Shown here: positions 9,389 through 19,143 of the stretch, one piece after another
Numbering within the stretch: position 1 is the first letter of the stretch
How the letters are laid out: each line of letters begins with the position of its first letter
Program-made: the position numbers and the translations under genes
Assembly (NCBI GenBank): GCA_910574255.1
Contig: CAJTAK010000012.1
Location: forward strand, 1-64,000
DNA from: Clostridia bacterium
GTDB lineage: Bacteria > Bacillota > Clostridia > Lachnospirales > Lachnospiraceae
Reading direction: 5' to 3'
DNA length: 64,000 bases
The notes under the pieces: model-generated
The model's database searches: none
The model's input: the letters and a program-made list of their open reading frames with translations, nothing else
Told to the model about the DNA's origin: nothing

Positions 9389-10320
9389 GCAGGCTTTCAA
9401 TTATAGTTCCTGTATATTGGAATTCCGATACCCTGATGCTCCTCTATGAGGATATGAGGGAAAAGATTCTCCACAAGCTGGAGGATTATGAGATTGTATT
9501 TGTAGATGACGGATCCGGAGATAACTCATGGGAGATTATGAATCAGATTCGAGAGATGGACGGACATGTAAAGCTTGTAAAACTGTCCCGAAATTTTGGG
9601 GAACATGCAGCAATATTGGCAGGACTGTCCAACTGCACAGGAGATTGTGCTGTGACGAAGCAGGCGGATCTCCAGGAGGATTCTGAGCTGATCCTGGAGA
9701 TGTATGAGAAGTGGAAGGAAGGCAACAAGGTGGTTCTGGCTGTTCGCTCTGACCGGGATGAGGGGCCGATCCAAAAGTTCTTTGCAAATCTGTATTATAC
9801 CTTGATGCGAAAGCTGGTTATCAAGGATATGCCCAAAGGTGGTTTTGACTGCTACCTGTTGGATCGTCAGGTGATTCAGGTTTTGATGATGCTGGATGAG
9901 AAGAATTCGGCCTTGACTCTGCAGGTGCTGTGGGTGGGCTTTAAAAGCGATAAAGTATATTTCCACAGAAAAGCCAGAGAGATCGGAGAATCCCGCTGGA
10001 CGCTCTCCAAAAAAGTGAAGTTGGTACTGGACTCTATGATGAGCTTTTCCTATTTCCCCGTCCGTTTTATGTCCGGAATGGGGACAACCTTTGCTTTTAT
10101 TGCTGTAATATGGGCGATTGTTCTTGTGGTCCAGCGTCTCAATGGAATAGAGGATGTGGCAGGCTGGACCTCCATGATGGTATTGATGCTTTTTGGCTTT
10201 GGAGTGATTATGGTGATGCTGGGGCTTTTAGGAGAGTACATCTGGAGGGCCCTGGATGCCTCCCGGAATCGACCGCCGTTTTTGGTAGACGAGATGAAAG
10301 GTTTTGATGACAAGAAATAA
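9385..10320 (+). CDS. Polyprenyl-phosphate glycosyltransferase, GT2 (GtrB/DPM-like)
   Basis: The N-terminal two thirds form a GT2 domain: SIIVPVYWNSD, FVDDGSGDNSW and KQADLQEDSE supply the nucleotide- and metal-binding Asp residues. Two C-terminal hydrophobic hairpin segments (about residues 230-255 and 265-290) anchor it in the membrane. Such enzymes load a sugar onto undecaprenyl phosphate for later transfer by a GT-C enzyme. It is coupled to the FdtA-like gene by a 4-nt overlap, suggesting the amino sugar may be its donor. Its 3' end overlaps the convergent minus-strand gene by 93 bp. Confidence 0.9.
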   Translation: MSRLSIIVPVYWNSDTLMLLYEDMREKILHKLEDYEIVFVDDGSGDNSWEIMNQIREMDGHVKLVKLSRNFGEHAAILAGLSNCTGDCAVTKQADLQEDSELILEMYEKWKEGNKVVLAVRSDRDEGPIQKFFANLYYTLMRKLVIKDMPKGGFDCYLLDRQVIQVLMMLDEKNSALTLQVLWVGFKSDKVYFHRKAREIGESRWTLSKKVKLVLDSMMSFSYFPVRFMSGMGTTFAFIAVIWAIVLVVQRLNGIEDVAGWTSMMVLMLFGFGVIMVMLGLLGEYIWRALDASRNRPPFLVDEMKGFDDKK

Positions 10321-12384
10321 TTCTAAGGACAGAAGGAGTACGGCAAACAGGCCGTACTCTTTTTTTGAGGCGGCAGTTCCAATATAGCGGCATATAACCC
10401 GGAAGCTGAGATCACGTTCTGCGGGTGTTCCATTGACTGCAAGAGTGCCGTGAGGATAGAGATCTACATAGTTTGCATCATGGAACTGAAAATAAATATA
10501 GTTATCATTACTTTGAGTAACAGGCTCGATAGAAATAGTATAAACTGTTTTTCCGGCAGGGACAACCGGATTAAATTGAATCTCGTAGAGCGGGTTATAT
10601 CCGGCATCCTTACCATAAATCATACCATCATAAAGAATAATGCCAAATTCATCTGACAGAGTAAGACGATAGACGGAAGAATTGTCTTCAGGGTTTGAAA
10701 CATCATAATAAAGATTCAGGACATTAAAAATATGTCCTGTTTCAAAGGTTTGTGTCCAGACTTCCCCGGCTTTGATGTCAGGCCCCTCTTTTGAGCTTAA
10801 CATCAAATGCTGATTTACAACGAAATCACTCATAATAGATTCCTCTTTCGTATAGAGGTTTTTGTTTGTCAGAAGAGAAAAACTGCTGGCAAACAGACAG
10901 AATATGGAGCAGAAAAAGAGAATAACAGAAGAATATCTGTGTTTAAATACAGGTACTGTGTTTAACTGTTCCATAGCATCAGAGGCGACAGCATAGGAAA
11001 ACAAAGTAAAGGGAATGCTGTAGAAGGGGCCGGCTTCCCACAACAGATGAAAAACCATTCCGCCTAAAAGATTCAATGCCATGAGAAACATGCCGTCGGC
11101 CCGCTTTTTCGCAAAGGCAAAAATACAATAAATGCAGGTCAGAAAAAGCTGCAGTCTGCGGAAAATCTGTGCATATGCTGCCAGGAAACCGGATTTGCTG
11201 CCTATGACATAAGTATGAAGTTTATTAAAATCTGTACAGTGAGTGTGCTCTTTGGTGAAAAAATCCGTTCCATCCGCCCAGCAATTTAATTGTTTATTCA
11301 AAAGAAGACGGATGTTTCCAGCCAGTCCATTCTCAGACAGGCGCTGACGAATGACGGCTACGGTTCCTTCCAGCTTGGCTTCTGCTGTTGGGAGGGACAC
11401 AGTGTAAACAAGATCGCTTGTATCGAAGCTGCCATCCTCTCCAAAGGTGCCAAGCATAATGAAATGTGTTATGGGAAGAGCCGTATCCTTTGTATCAAAG
11501 GGGACATAATGATTAACGATACCTTTCCATATGAAAAAGGAAAGAAGAGCGGAAAGGATAAAAACGGCGATAGAACGAAAGTGCTTTTTGAGGCTCCCCT
11601 TTTTATGGGTGACGCTCCAATAAAGTATAATAGCGATATAAGCGATGAGTGAGGTGGCCCGCACTTTAAAGCCGGTAATACAGAGAAATCCCAATAATCC
11701 GGCCCAAAGAAGCTGTTTTTTTTCAGAGGACGAGCTGCAGATACAGGACCAGATGAAGATGGCTGCGCATGCAAACATCATGGAAGTGGTAGAAGTATAA
11801 TAATAGGGTGTCCATACATACAGGTAGGGCGATACAGCACAAAAAAACAGGAAAAAAGCAGATGCAGCGTTTCCCTTTTTCTTTCGAATAAACAAGTAAA
11901 TAAAAAGCAGAGAAAGATCAATAAAAACAATATTAAATAATTGAACTGCCCTCATGAAACAGGTTGAAGGGAGCCCTAAAAACCGCAGAATTTTCAAAAA
12001 CCAGTATGTGATAATGGTTAGTCCGTAATTGTTCGGAACCTGTGCAAAATAGGCATCAGAGATCGTAGGCGAGATCTGATGTGTATCCAGCATTTCAATA
12101 GCCTGATTTAAGATACAGAATGCATCATGGCGGATATTATTGTGAAGAAGCAGAACAAAAATTATCTGCGCAAAGATTATGAAAACCCACAGAAAAAGAG
12201 AGGCATGGTTTAAAAACCTGTCATCTTTTCCGGAGATAGCTTGCTGAACAAATAAAAGGGATAAGAATAATACAATCCCTATGATCCACCCAGAGGCAGC
12301 ATGAATCAGAGTGTAAAAGTTTAAAAACAGAAGCAGTCCCAAAACAGACCAAAGGACTAACTTATTCCAGACATTTGATTTCAT
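10228..12384 (-). CDS. Large polytopic membrane protein, GT-C-like, with extracytoplasmic beta domain
   Basis: This 718-residue protein has about 11-12 hydrophobic segments over the first 500 residues, a soluble beta-rich domain of about 150 residues, and one more membrane segment at the end. The shape resembles GT-C glycosyltransferases that use polyprenyl-phosphate sugars, and the extracellular loop DAYFAQVPNNYGLT matches the position and wording of its paralog at 16859-19042. No catalytic residue can be assigned with confidence. It lies on the opposite strand to the surrounding cluster. Its last codons run antisense through the end of the GT2 gene and through that gene's terminator. Confidence 0.72.
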   Translation of the reverse strand: MKSNVWNKLVLWSVLGLLLFLNFYTLIHAASGWIIGIVLFLSLLFVQQAISGKDDRFLNHASLFLWVFIIFAQIIFVLLLHNNIRHDAFCILNQAIEMLDTHQISPTISDAYFAQVPNNYGLTIITYWFLKILRFLGLPSTCFMRAVQLFNIVFIDLSLLFIYLFIRKKKGNAASAFFLFFCAVSPYLYVWTPYYYTSTTSMMFACAAIFIWSCICSSSSEKKQLLWAGLLGFLCITGFKVRATSLIAYIAIILYWSVTHKKGSLKKHFRSIAVFILSALLSFFIWKGIVNHYVPFDTKDTALPITHFIMLGTFGEDGSFDTSDLVYTVSLPTAEAKLEGTVAVIRQRLSENGLAGNIRLLLNKQLNCWADGTDFFTKEHTHCTDFNKLHTYVIGSKSGFLAAYAQIFRRLQLFLTCIYCIFAFAKKRADGMFLMALNLLGGMVFHLLWEAGPFYSIPFTLFSYAVASDAMEQLNTVPVFKHRYSSVILFFCSIFCLFASSFSLLTNKNLYTKEESIMSDFVVNQHLMLSSKEGPDIKAGEVWTQTFETGHIFNVLNLYYDVSNPEDNSSVYRLTLSDEFGIILYDGMIYGKDAGYNPLYEIQFNPVVPAGKTVYTISIEPVTQSNDNYIYFQFHDANYVDLYPHGTLAVNGTPAERDLSFRVICRYIGTAASKKEYGLFAVLLLSLELFLVIKTFHLVYQKRRSIPGGIQGPPDVLS
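10336..10366 (+). terminator. Rho-independent terminator of the 4312-10320 operon
   Basis: GAGTACGGC (10336-10344) and GCCGTACTC (10351-10359) form a perfect 9-bp stem with a 6-nt loop, followed by seven T. The T run is only on the plus-strand side. The hairpin lies inside the convergent minus-strand coding region. Confidence 0.92.
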
Positions 12385-12510
12385 GGTTGCATCATTTCTC
12401 CAATTTGTTTATAATATAACAAATATACCATTATGAATTAGAGAATTCAAGTTGCAGTTCACAGAGCAGCCAATAATAGTTTTAATAGAGAAAAGGGAGA
12501 ATCAGGCAGG

Positions 12511-13224
12511 ATGGATACCATATACCTTGTTATGCCGGCGTATAATGAAGAAGCGAATATAGAACAGGTGATTTCAAGCTGGTATCCGATTGTAGAGAAA
12601 ATTGGAGGAGAGAGCCGCCTTGTTATTGTTGATGACGGGAGCAGAGACAGAACCTATGAATTGATGAAGCAGGCTGCCGGGAACCGCCCCCTCTTCCTGC
12701 CTTTGACAAAAAAGAATGAAGGACATGGAGCCACGGTTCTGTATGGATATGAGTATGCCCTGGGATGTGGCCCTGATTACATTTTTCAGACGGATTCAGA
12801 CGGACAAACTGTTCCGGATGAATTTTGGGAATTTTGGGAGCAGAGAGAACAGTATGATATGCTCATTGGGCATCGCTGCAAGAGAGAAGATGGCTTGTCC
12901 CGTATCTTTGTTACAAATGTATTGGGCATGGTGATTCGGCTGTGCTTTCGCGTGAAGGTAACAGATGCCAATACGCCGTTTCGGTTGATGCGGGCAGAGG
13001 TGTTGGCAGAACAGATTGGTTTGATTCCCAAAGGCTTCAATCTGTCAAATGTTCTTATTTCGGTTATTTATGCCAAGAAAAATCTAAGGGTAAAATATAT
13101 TCCTATTACCTTCCGGCCAAGACAGGGAGGAAAGAATTCTATTAATTTAAAGAAGATTTTTGGAATTGGCTGTCAAGCTGTTCATGATTTCAGAGAGATT
13201 AACAGGACGCTGCAGAAAAATTAA
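12511..13224 (+). CDS. Glycosyltransferase family 2 (DPM-like, soluble form)
   Basis: The product (237 residues) is a GT2 catalytic domain without C-terminal membrane segments. The nucleotide-binding motifs are visible: YLVMPAYNEE at the start, VIVDDGSRDRT near residue 40 and QTDSDGQT near residue 95 (the DxD-like site). The segment DANTPFRLM is typical of dolichyl-phosphate mannose synthase relatives. It opens a second plus-strand block with another GT2 gene 17 nt downstream. Likely role: charging a lipid carrier or adding a sugar in the surface glycan pathway. Donor and acceptor cannot be read. Confidence 0.88.
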   Translation: MDTIYLVMPAYNEEANIEQVISSWYPIVEKIGGESRLVIVDDGSRDRTYELMKQAAGNRPLFLPLTKKNEGHGATVLYGYEYALGCGPDYIFQTDSDGQTVPDEFWEFWEQREQYDMLIGHRCKREDGLSRIFVTNVLGMVIRLCFRVKVTDANTPFRLMRAEVLAEQIGLIPKGFNLSNVLISVIYAKKNLRVKYIPITFRPRQGGKNSINLKKIFGIGCQAVHDFREINRTLQKN

Positions 13225-13241
13225 GAGAATGAGAGAAGCAA

Positions 13242-14180
13242 ATGGATAAAATTTCTATTATTATTCCCTGCTACAATGAGCAGGAGGCCATACCTATTTT
13301 CTATGAGGCTATTGTCAGAACAGCAGAAACCCTTTCGCAGGTTCAGATGGAATTCTTGTTTGTCAATGACGGCTCTAAGGATGGGAGCTTAAAAGAGATG
13401 AAACGTCTGGCGGAGAAGGATGAGAGAGTAAAGTATGTGAGCTTTTCCAGAAATTTTGGAAAGGAAGCGGCTATGTATGCCGGTTTAAGCTATGCCTCAG
13501 GAGATTATATTGCCACGATGGATGTAGATCTGCAGGATCCGCCGGAACTGCTGCCGGACATGTACCGCTTTATCAAAGAGGAAGGCTATGACTGTGTGGC
13601 AACCAGGCGTGTGACAAGGAAGGGAGAGCCGATCATCCGTTCCTTTTTTGCTCGGATGTTTTATCGGATGATGCACAGGCTGTCAAAGACAGAGATTGTG
13701 GACGGGGCCAGAGATTATCGTCTGATGACGCAGCAGTTTGTGGAAGAGCTTCTGCGACTGAAGGAATATAACCGCTTTTCCAAAGGGCTGTTTGGCTGGG
13801 TTGGCTTTGATACAAAATGGCTGGAGTATGAAAACGTGGAGCGCAGCGCAGGAGAGACCAAGTGGTCTTTTTGGAAGCTTCTTATCTATAGTGTAGAGGG
13901 AATCGTAGGCTTTACCACGGCGCCGCTGATGATGGCGGCTTTTATCGGGCTCTTTTTCTGTCTGGTGGCTTTTGCTGCTATTTGTTTTATTATTATTCGT
14001 ACACTGTTATACGGGGATCCGGTTTCGGGATGGCCTTCCATGACCTGCATCATTGTGTTCCTTGGCGGAATTCAGCTTTTTTGCATAGGAATACTGGGAG
14101 AGTATTTGGCGAAAACCTACATGGAGACAAAGCGGCGTCCTATTTTTATTTGCAAAGAGACAAATATCCGATTGCCATAG
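13242..14180 (+). CDS. Polyprenyl-phosphate glycosyltransferase, GT2 (GtrB-like) with two membrane segments
   Basis: A second GtrB-like protein (312 residues). It has IIIPCYNEQE, LFVNDGSKDGS, the FSRNFGKEAA segment typical of GtrB, and TMDVDLQDPPE carrying the metal-binding acidic residues. Two hydrophobic helices near residues 228-255 and 265-290 anchor it. It is a paralog of the GT2 at 9385-10320. The two enzymes bracket the first large minus-strand membrane protein, so each may charge a different lipid-linked sugar. Confidence 0.9.
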   Translation: MDKISIIIPCYNEQEAIPIFYEAIVRTAETLSQVQMEFLFVNDGSKDGSLKEMKRLAEKDERVKYVSFSRNFGKEAAMYAGLSYASGDYIATMDVDLQDPPELLPDMYRFIKEEGYDCVATRRVTRKGEPIIRSFFARMFYRMMHRLSKTEIVDGARDYRLMTQQFVEELLRLKEYNRFSKGLFGWVGFDTKWLEYENVERSAGETKWSFWKLLIYSVEGIVGFTTAPLMMAAFIGLFFCLVAFAAICFIIIRTLLYGDPVSGWPSMTCIIVFLGGIQLFCIGILGEYLAKTYMETKRRPIFICKETNIRLP

Positions 14181-14189
14181 GGAGGAACC

Positions 14190-15269
14190 ATGATAGATAA
14201 GAAATTGAGACCGCTGCTGGCAGTGTTCGCCCTTCTGCTTTCGGTATTGCTGTTCTGGAATATCAGCCTTCAAAGAGAACTGGAAAAGTATAAGCCCCAG
14301 GTTGAAGCTTATTTGCCGGGGGACATCTATGTGGCGGTAGGAAGTACGATAGAGCTCTATAACAATCAAGTGGCGTGGACCGGAATCAGAGATGGTTATT
14401 CCTTTAACTGGGACTGTCAGGTGGGAGAGAATCTGGAGGATCGTTTTTCCGTTACAGGAAAAGAGGAACAGATAGGAGATTATCCGTTGACACTTACCAT
14501 CTATGACTACAATATAAACGAGGTACTCTCTTTTACCAGTGTTCTCCATGTGGTGGATCAGGTGATAGAGGGAGAGTTTTCTGTTATGAATATGGGAGAC
14601 AGTCTGTCCAACGGCAGAGAATGGTATCGCACTATTTTCTATTTGTCCGATGGACAGATAACATTTACGGGGACAAGAGGCTGGGAGAAATACAGTCATG
14701 AAGGCCGGAGCGGTTTTTCCGCAGAGGATTATTTGAATCCAACAGAGTATTTTTCTCAGGGAGACAGCGAGGGAGTTCATCCCTTTTACGATCCGGTTCA
14801 AAATATGTTTGACTGGAATTACTATAAGATGTACACAGGCAAGAATCCGGATGTGATTCAGATTTTTTTAGGAACCAATGGATTAAAGGATGACCCTTCA
14901 AAGACAGTAGATGCGATTGCACAGATGGTAAAGAATATCCGTAAGTATGACAAGGAGATTCCCATCTATCTGGTAAATACGATTTACTGGGCCGAACAGG
15001 AGAAGATTGGAACTATGGTGCGCCAGGATGGAATGGCTTTTTTGCCGGGAGAATTTAAGAACCGTTCGGATAAACGCATTATGGATTTGATGAAAGCCAT
15101 GGATAAGAAATTCGGATCCATGGATGGCGTGACACTGATTCCTTTGGCTTTGATGCATAACAGTAAAGAGAACTTTCAGGATGGAGATGCTCTGCATCCG
15201 GGAGAGGCAGGCGATCAGCAGTTTGCGGAAGTAATGTACAGTGTATATTGCGGAACGCTGGAGCATTAG
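14190..15269 (+). CDS. GDSL/SGNH-type hydrolase or acyltransferase, membrane-anchored
   Basis: The 359-residue protein has an N-terminal membrane segment (about residues 7-24) and an extracellular body. SGNH blocks are recognisable: NMGDSLSNG (block I with nucleophile Ser), FLGTNGLKDD (block III with Asn) and DALHPGEAG (block V with Asp and His). A beta domain of about 100 residues precedes the catalytic part. It follows the GtrB-like gene by 9 nt. In this setting it probably removes or adds an acyl group on the glycan, but a lipase or esterase role cannot be excluded. Confidence 0.8.
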   Translation: MIDKKLRPLLAVFALLLSVLLFWNISLQRELEKYKPQVEAYLPGDIYVAVGSTIELYNNQVAWTGIRDGYSFNWDCQVGENLEDRFSVTGKEEQIGDYPLTLTIYDYNINEVLSFTSVLHVVDQVIEGEFSVMNMGDSLSNGREWYRTIFYLSDGQITFTGTRGWEKYSHEGRSGFSAEDYLNPTEYFSQGDSEGVHPFYDPVQNMFDWNYYKMYTGKNPDVIQIFLGTNGLKDDPSKTVDAIAQMVKNIRKYDKEIPIYLVNTIYWAEQEKIGTMVRQDGMAFLPGEFKNRSDKRIMDLMKAMDKKFGSMDGVTLIPLALMHNSKENFQDGDALHPGEAGDQQFAEVMYSVYCGTLEH

Positions 15270-15295
15270 ATCAGGGAACTGAGAGGGAGGATTCT

Positions 15296-16864
15296 ATGCT
15301 GAAAAAAGCATATATGGTAATTCTAAGGTTCTTTGAAAAATTTTATTGGATATTTTTCGCGGCGGCCTGCCTGACACTGGCTTTTTATTGTTTCCGTTGT
15401 CTGGATGTGCAGTATGTAGATTCCTGGGATGAGGCCCGTCATGGAGTGAATGCCTATGAGATGATACAGAATGGGGATTATATCCGCCACACCTATAATT
15501 ATGTTGTGGATGACTGGAATTTAAAGCCGTCTATAAGCTATTGGGGAATTATATTGGGCTTTCGGATTTTTGGATACAGTGTTCTCGGCCTGCGTTTCTG
15601 TTCTGCTCTGGCTTATCTGCTGACAGGAATCGGCTGCGGCCTTTTTGCAAAAAGGTACAGCAAGGAGGCGTCTATTTTGGTTCTGGGATTTTTCTGTGCC
15701 AATACCCTTCCGCTGTCTGCGCATCTGGCCCGTGCCGGAGATGCAGATGCTTTGTATCTGCTGTTTTTTACCTTTGCAATACTGGCTATGTTTCGGATTC
15801 GGGAGAACCATAGAAATCTGTATATCTGCGGCCTGCTTTTTTCTCTGGCATTTCTCACGAAAAGCTGGCATGCCGGGATGATTGCGGTCATTGGGGGCTT
15901 ATATTTGCTTTTGACAAGGGAACTTTTTACCTTGAGGATTAAGGAGTGGGGAGTATTTCTTTTGTCTGTATTTGCGCCGCTTCTGACATGGTTTGGCTGG
16001 CGGTATACAAAAGACGGATTTACCTTTCTTATACAGATGGTGAAAGTAGATCTTTTGGCACGCACTTCCGGCACGAACTATGAGGGGCATGAATTTCCTT
16101 TTTCGTTTTATTATGATACCGTTTTTGGGAATGAAGCACATATTTACAGATGGCTCATATGGATTTGCATCATAGGTGCAGTAGCGGGGACAATCCTTTT
16201 GCTGCATAAAAAAGCTTTATCAAGAATTGTGTTAGAAGACAGTGCGGGATATCTTCTGTGGTTCTCTGTGCCGCTTTTTGGTTTTTCTCTGGTTAGCACA
16301 AAGCTTATCTGGTATTGCTATCCCTGTATCGTCCCGCTTTTTTTGGCGTCGTCTGTTTTTCTTGGGAAGCTTTTGCGCCTTCCGGCTGAGGGGAGGAAAG
16401 CCGGAGAGACAGTCAGATGGAAGCAGGAGATATTTGGGGGATGTATGTGGCTTGCGGCGGCAGGATGCATTTTTCTGACGGCTTATTTTATGCGGGATAC
16501 GTATCTGACAGTTATTCGGGGGGCAAAGGGAGATGGATTCCAGATGTTTCTTCAGGAAAGCGTGGACCGGATGGATGCTTATGCCGGACGAAAGGCTTAT
16601 ATTATGACGGATACAGAGAATCCGGAGCATATAGGGAGCTGGGATCAGAATATGCTGTTTCTTGCAGAGATCAGCGGGGATTTCCACTGTATGAATGGCG
16701 GAGTGGAGGAATTTTTAAAGGAAGATGAAGAGGCAGTGCTTTATCTGGACCGAGGCCGTTATACAGAGTATGCAGAGGAACTTAAAGGGACAGAGATTTT
16801 GTATGGAAGCCCCATGGAGGAATACCTTTTATTGGGAAAAGAGAAGAATCCCGGAGCATTATGA
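15296..16864 (+). CDS. GT39/ArnT-like membrane glycosyltransferase
   Basis: The 522-residue protein has about a dozen hydrophobic segments. The first extracellular loop carries SWDEARHGVNAYEM, the acidic motif that GT-C enzymes of the PMT/ArnT type use to bind a polyprenyl-phosphate sugar. ATG 15296 follows GAGGGAGG by 4-5 nt and is preferred over the upstream frame start inside the previous gene. With two GtrB-like enzymes in the same block it is the likely transferase that moves a lipid-linked sugar onto an extracellular acceptor. It overlaps the convergent minus-strand gene by 6 bp. Confidence 0.85.
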   Translation: MLKKAYMVILRFFEKFYWIFFAAACLTLAFYCFRCLDVQYVDSWDEARHGVNAYEMIQNGDYIRHTYNYVVDDWNLKPSISYWGIILGFRIFGYSVLGLRFCSALAYLLTGIGCGLFAKRYSKEASILVLGFFCANTLPLSAHLARAGDADALYLLFFTFAILAMFRIRENHRNLYICGLLFSLAFLTKSWHAGMIAVIGGLYLLLTRELFTLRIKEWGVFLLSVFAPLLTWFGWRYTKDGFTFLIQMVKVDLLARTSGTNYEGHEFPFSFYYDTVFGNEAHIYRWLIWICIIGAVAGTILLLHKKALSRIVLEDSAGYLLWFSVPLFGFSLVSTKLIWYCYPCIVPLFLASSVFLGKLLRLPAEGRKAGETVRWKQEIFGGCMWLAAAGCIFLTAYFMRDTYLTVIRGAKGDGFQMFLQESVDRMDAYAGRKAYIMTDTENPEHIGSWDQNMLFLAEISGDFHCMNGGVEEFLKEDEEAVLYLDRGRYTEYAEELKGTEILYGSPMEEYLLLGKEKNPGAL

Positions 16865-19042
16865 GAAGCTTCGGGATTCTTTCCGCATTCCTGCCGTAAT
16901 GCTTCCTGCCAGAATGAGAATGCCGACACAAAGCATCAGATAAACCTTCAGATTAAAATAAGTCGTAACCTCATATTCATAAACTGCAAAAGCCAGATCT
17001 CCATGGGGCTGTTCCTCACCGCCGATGGATAGTGAACCGTCAGGGTACATATCACAATTCCCGGTATTATAGGCAAAGAACTCCAAACTGTCCTCACCAT
17101 TCACATAACCGGGTGCAATCTCAAAAGTATAGCTTGTGAGACCATCAGGTATTACAGGATCCAGAACAAAAGCGTAAGGTGTATTTTTTACAACCATACC
17201 AGAGAGAAACTTCTCATTATAGAGCACCGTTCCGTATTCATCTGTGAGTTTCACCATAAAAGCGGACTGATTGTATGGCCCTATCGTATTAACAGCCTGA
17301 ATCGAAATTCGATTGAAAGGCTTATCTGTGGTAAAGGTTTGGATATAAACCTGGTCATAATCATTTACAAAGCCAGCGGCCTCGCCGGCATATTGGTATT
17401 GATTTACATGGTAATGCTCTTCCTCAATGGGGGTGTCAACCAACTCTCTTTTACTAAAAATTAGAAGAATGAAAAGGATGCCGAAAGCTCCGGTACATGC
17501 CCTCCATCCTTTTCGAAGAATGGGGTTAAAGCTTTCTTCCTCTGCAAAGCAGGCAATGCTGTCAGAGAGCAGGATGAGTCCCAAAAAGGTAAAACAGATG
17601 CTGTAGAGCGGATTGGTTTCCCAAACTAAGTGAAATGCTATGCTGCCTAGAAAAGTCAGCTGAATCAGAAACAATGGCGGCCGTTTCCTGTGTTTGAGAG
17701 AGTAAAATGCTGCAAGGCTGATAAGCAGCATCTGAAGAACACGGAAGCATTGGGCATAGATAACTGTAAAGCCGCTTTTGATACCCAGCAGGTAGTCGTA
17801 GAATCTGCTGTAAGTACAATAGCTGTTTTCTGCCAGAAAGTTATCCGTTCCGTCTACCCAAGTATTCAGAAGCTTTCGACCGGCCAGAACTATTAATCCT
17901 GCCGGGCCGGCTTCCTGAATTCGCTCCAGCAGAACTTTTTTGTCTGCTTCAATTTTTTCCTCTTTTGTCGCAAAGCTGAATGTATAAAGCTCGTCGGACT
18001 GATCATAGGAGCCATCCCAGTGTGAACTCATCATAACCCAGTGAATCATGGGAAAGCCTGTATTTTTGTAATCAAAGGGAACATAGTGTTCAACCATAGC
18101 CTGCCAGAAACTCAGTGAGAGTGTGACTGTTACTAAGAAAGCAGCTATGGCGCCAGCGTATTTCCTGAAAATTGCAGTGAGGATGGGGCGAAGGCCGAGG
18201 AAGCTTTTTCCGTTCGCTTTTATCAGATTCTGAAGCTTAAAAATAATCATGATAAATACTGCGATTCCGGCAATCATAGTGGTGGCCCGCAGTTTATAAC
18301 CAAGAAGCAAAATTGCACCCATAAGGCCGCCAAGCAAAGTTCGCTTAAGGACAGTGCGAGCTTTGGGAATACACAAGTATAGATATAAAACACCCATCAG
18401 ACAGGGAATAGAGCAGGTGGTAGTGTAAAAAAATCCTGCCCATGCATAGGAGAGTGGACAAAGCACACAGACAGTCAGATAAAAGACGGCTTTCTGCCGG
18501 TTCCGGAGCTCCTTTACGATCAGATATCCCAGCCAGATGGAGCTTGTAATACAGGCAATATTCAAAAGCTGGACAGCAGGCATAAAAAAGGACTCTGCTA
18601 TGCCGCATTTAGATAAAAATGATAAAAACCAATAAGTCAGAAGAACCATAGGATAATTGTTGGTATATCGGGCAAAATATCCGGTTTCGTAGGTTTCGGA
18701 AATGGCATGGGTCCGCAGCATCTCAACAGCCATGTCAAAGGTCTTTAATGGGTCGTAGCGCAGTATGGGGCGAATTAAAAACAATAGGGCAAGCTGCCCG
18801 ATGATCAGGATTACCATACAAAGAAGCGCTGTCCGTTTTAAACTTTGCTCGGTCAGTCTTTGGAGCAGACGGTAAATAAGAAAAAGGGCAGCACATAAGA
18901 AAATAATCCCTGTTAGAATGATTAGTGCCTGAACAGGAAAAAGATTCATATCTCTAAGCCAGGAGGCATCCCATCGAACGAATCCGCAGATGCCGATAAA
19001 AAGGCAGAAAATAATCAGTAAAAGAAGGGACAGTGTATACAT
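16859..19042 (-). CDS. Large polytopic membrane protein, paralog of 10228-12384
   Basis: This 727-residue protein shares the layout of the 10228-12384 product: about 12 hydrophobic segments, a soluble beta-rich region of about 150 residues, and a final membrane segment. Aligned stretches include GYFARYTNNYPMVLLTYWFL in the first half, HYVPFDYKNTGFP in the middle, and LTDEYGTVLYN and DMYPDGSLSIGG in the beta domain. It is probably a GT-C glycosyltransferase, by analogy only. I chose ATG 19042, 4 nt after GGAGG; the frame extends upstream to 19099 without a ribosome site. It has its own promoter. Confidence 0.75.
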   Translation of the reverse strand: MYTLSLLLLIIFCLFIGICGFVRWDASWLRDMNLFPVQALIILTGIIFLCAALFLIYRLLQRLTEQSLKRTALLCMVILIIGQLALLFLIRPILRYDPLKTFDMAVEMLRTHAISETYETGYFARYTNNYPMVLLTYWFLSFLSKCGIAESFFMPAVQLLNIACITSSIWLGYLIVKELRNRQKAVFYLTVCVLCPLSYAWAGFFYTTTCSIPCLMGVLYLYLCIPKARTVLKRTLLGGLMGAILLLGYKLRATTMIAGIAVFIMIIFKLQNLIKANGKSFLGLRPILTAIFRKYAGAIAAFLVTVTLSLSFWQAMVEHYVPFDYKNTGFPMIHWVMMSSHWDGSYDQSDELYTFSFATKEEKIEADKKVLLERIQEAGPAGLIVLAGRKLLNTWVDGTDNFLAENSYCTYSRFYDYLLGIKSGFTVIYAQCFRVLQMLLISLAAFYSLKHRKRPPLFLIQLTFLGSIAFHLVWETNPLYSICFTFLGLILLSDSIACFAEEESFNPILRKGWRACTGAFGILFILLIFSKRELVDTPIEEEHYHVNQYQYAGEAAGFVNDYDQVYIQTFTTDKPFNRISIQAVNTIGPYNQSAFMVKLTDEYGTVLYNEKFLSGMVVKNTPYAFVLDPVIPDGLTSYTFEIAPGYVNGEDSLEFFAYNTGNCDMYPDGSLSIGGEEQPHGDLAFAVYEYEVTTYFNLKVYLMLCVGILILAGSITAGMRKESRSFS

Positions 19043-19070
19043 AAAACCTCCAAAAAGTTCATTATTCAAT

Positions 19071-19099
19071 AGAATATCGCAAAAATTGGACAGGGTCAA
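19071..19099 (-). promoter_or_regulatory. Sigma-A promoter for the minus-strand membrane protein
   Basis: On the minus strand, TTGACC (19099-19094), a 17-bp spacer and TATTCT (19076-19071). The gene starts at 19042, so the leader is short. Confidence 0.65.
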
Positions 19100-19143
19100 G
19101 ATAAAGCAATCTCTTTTGGAACAAACAGCAGTAAAATTTTATC

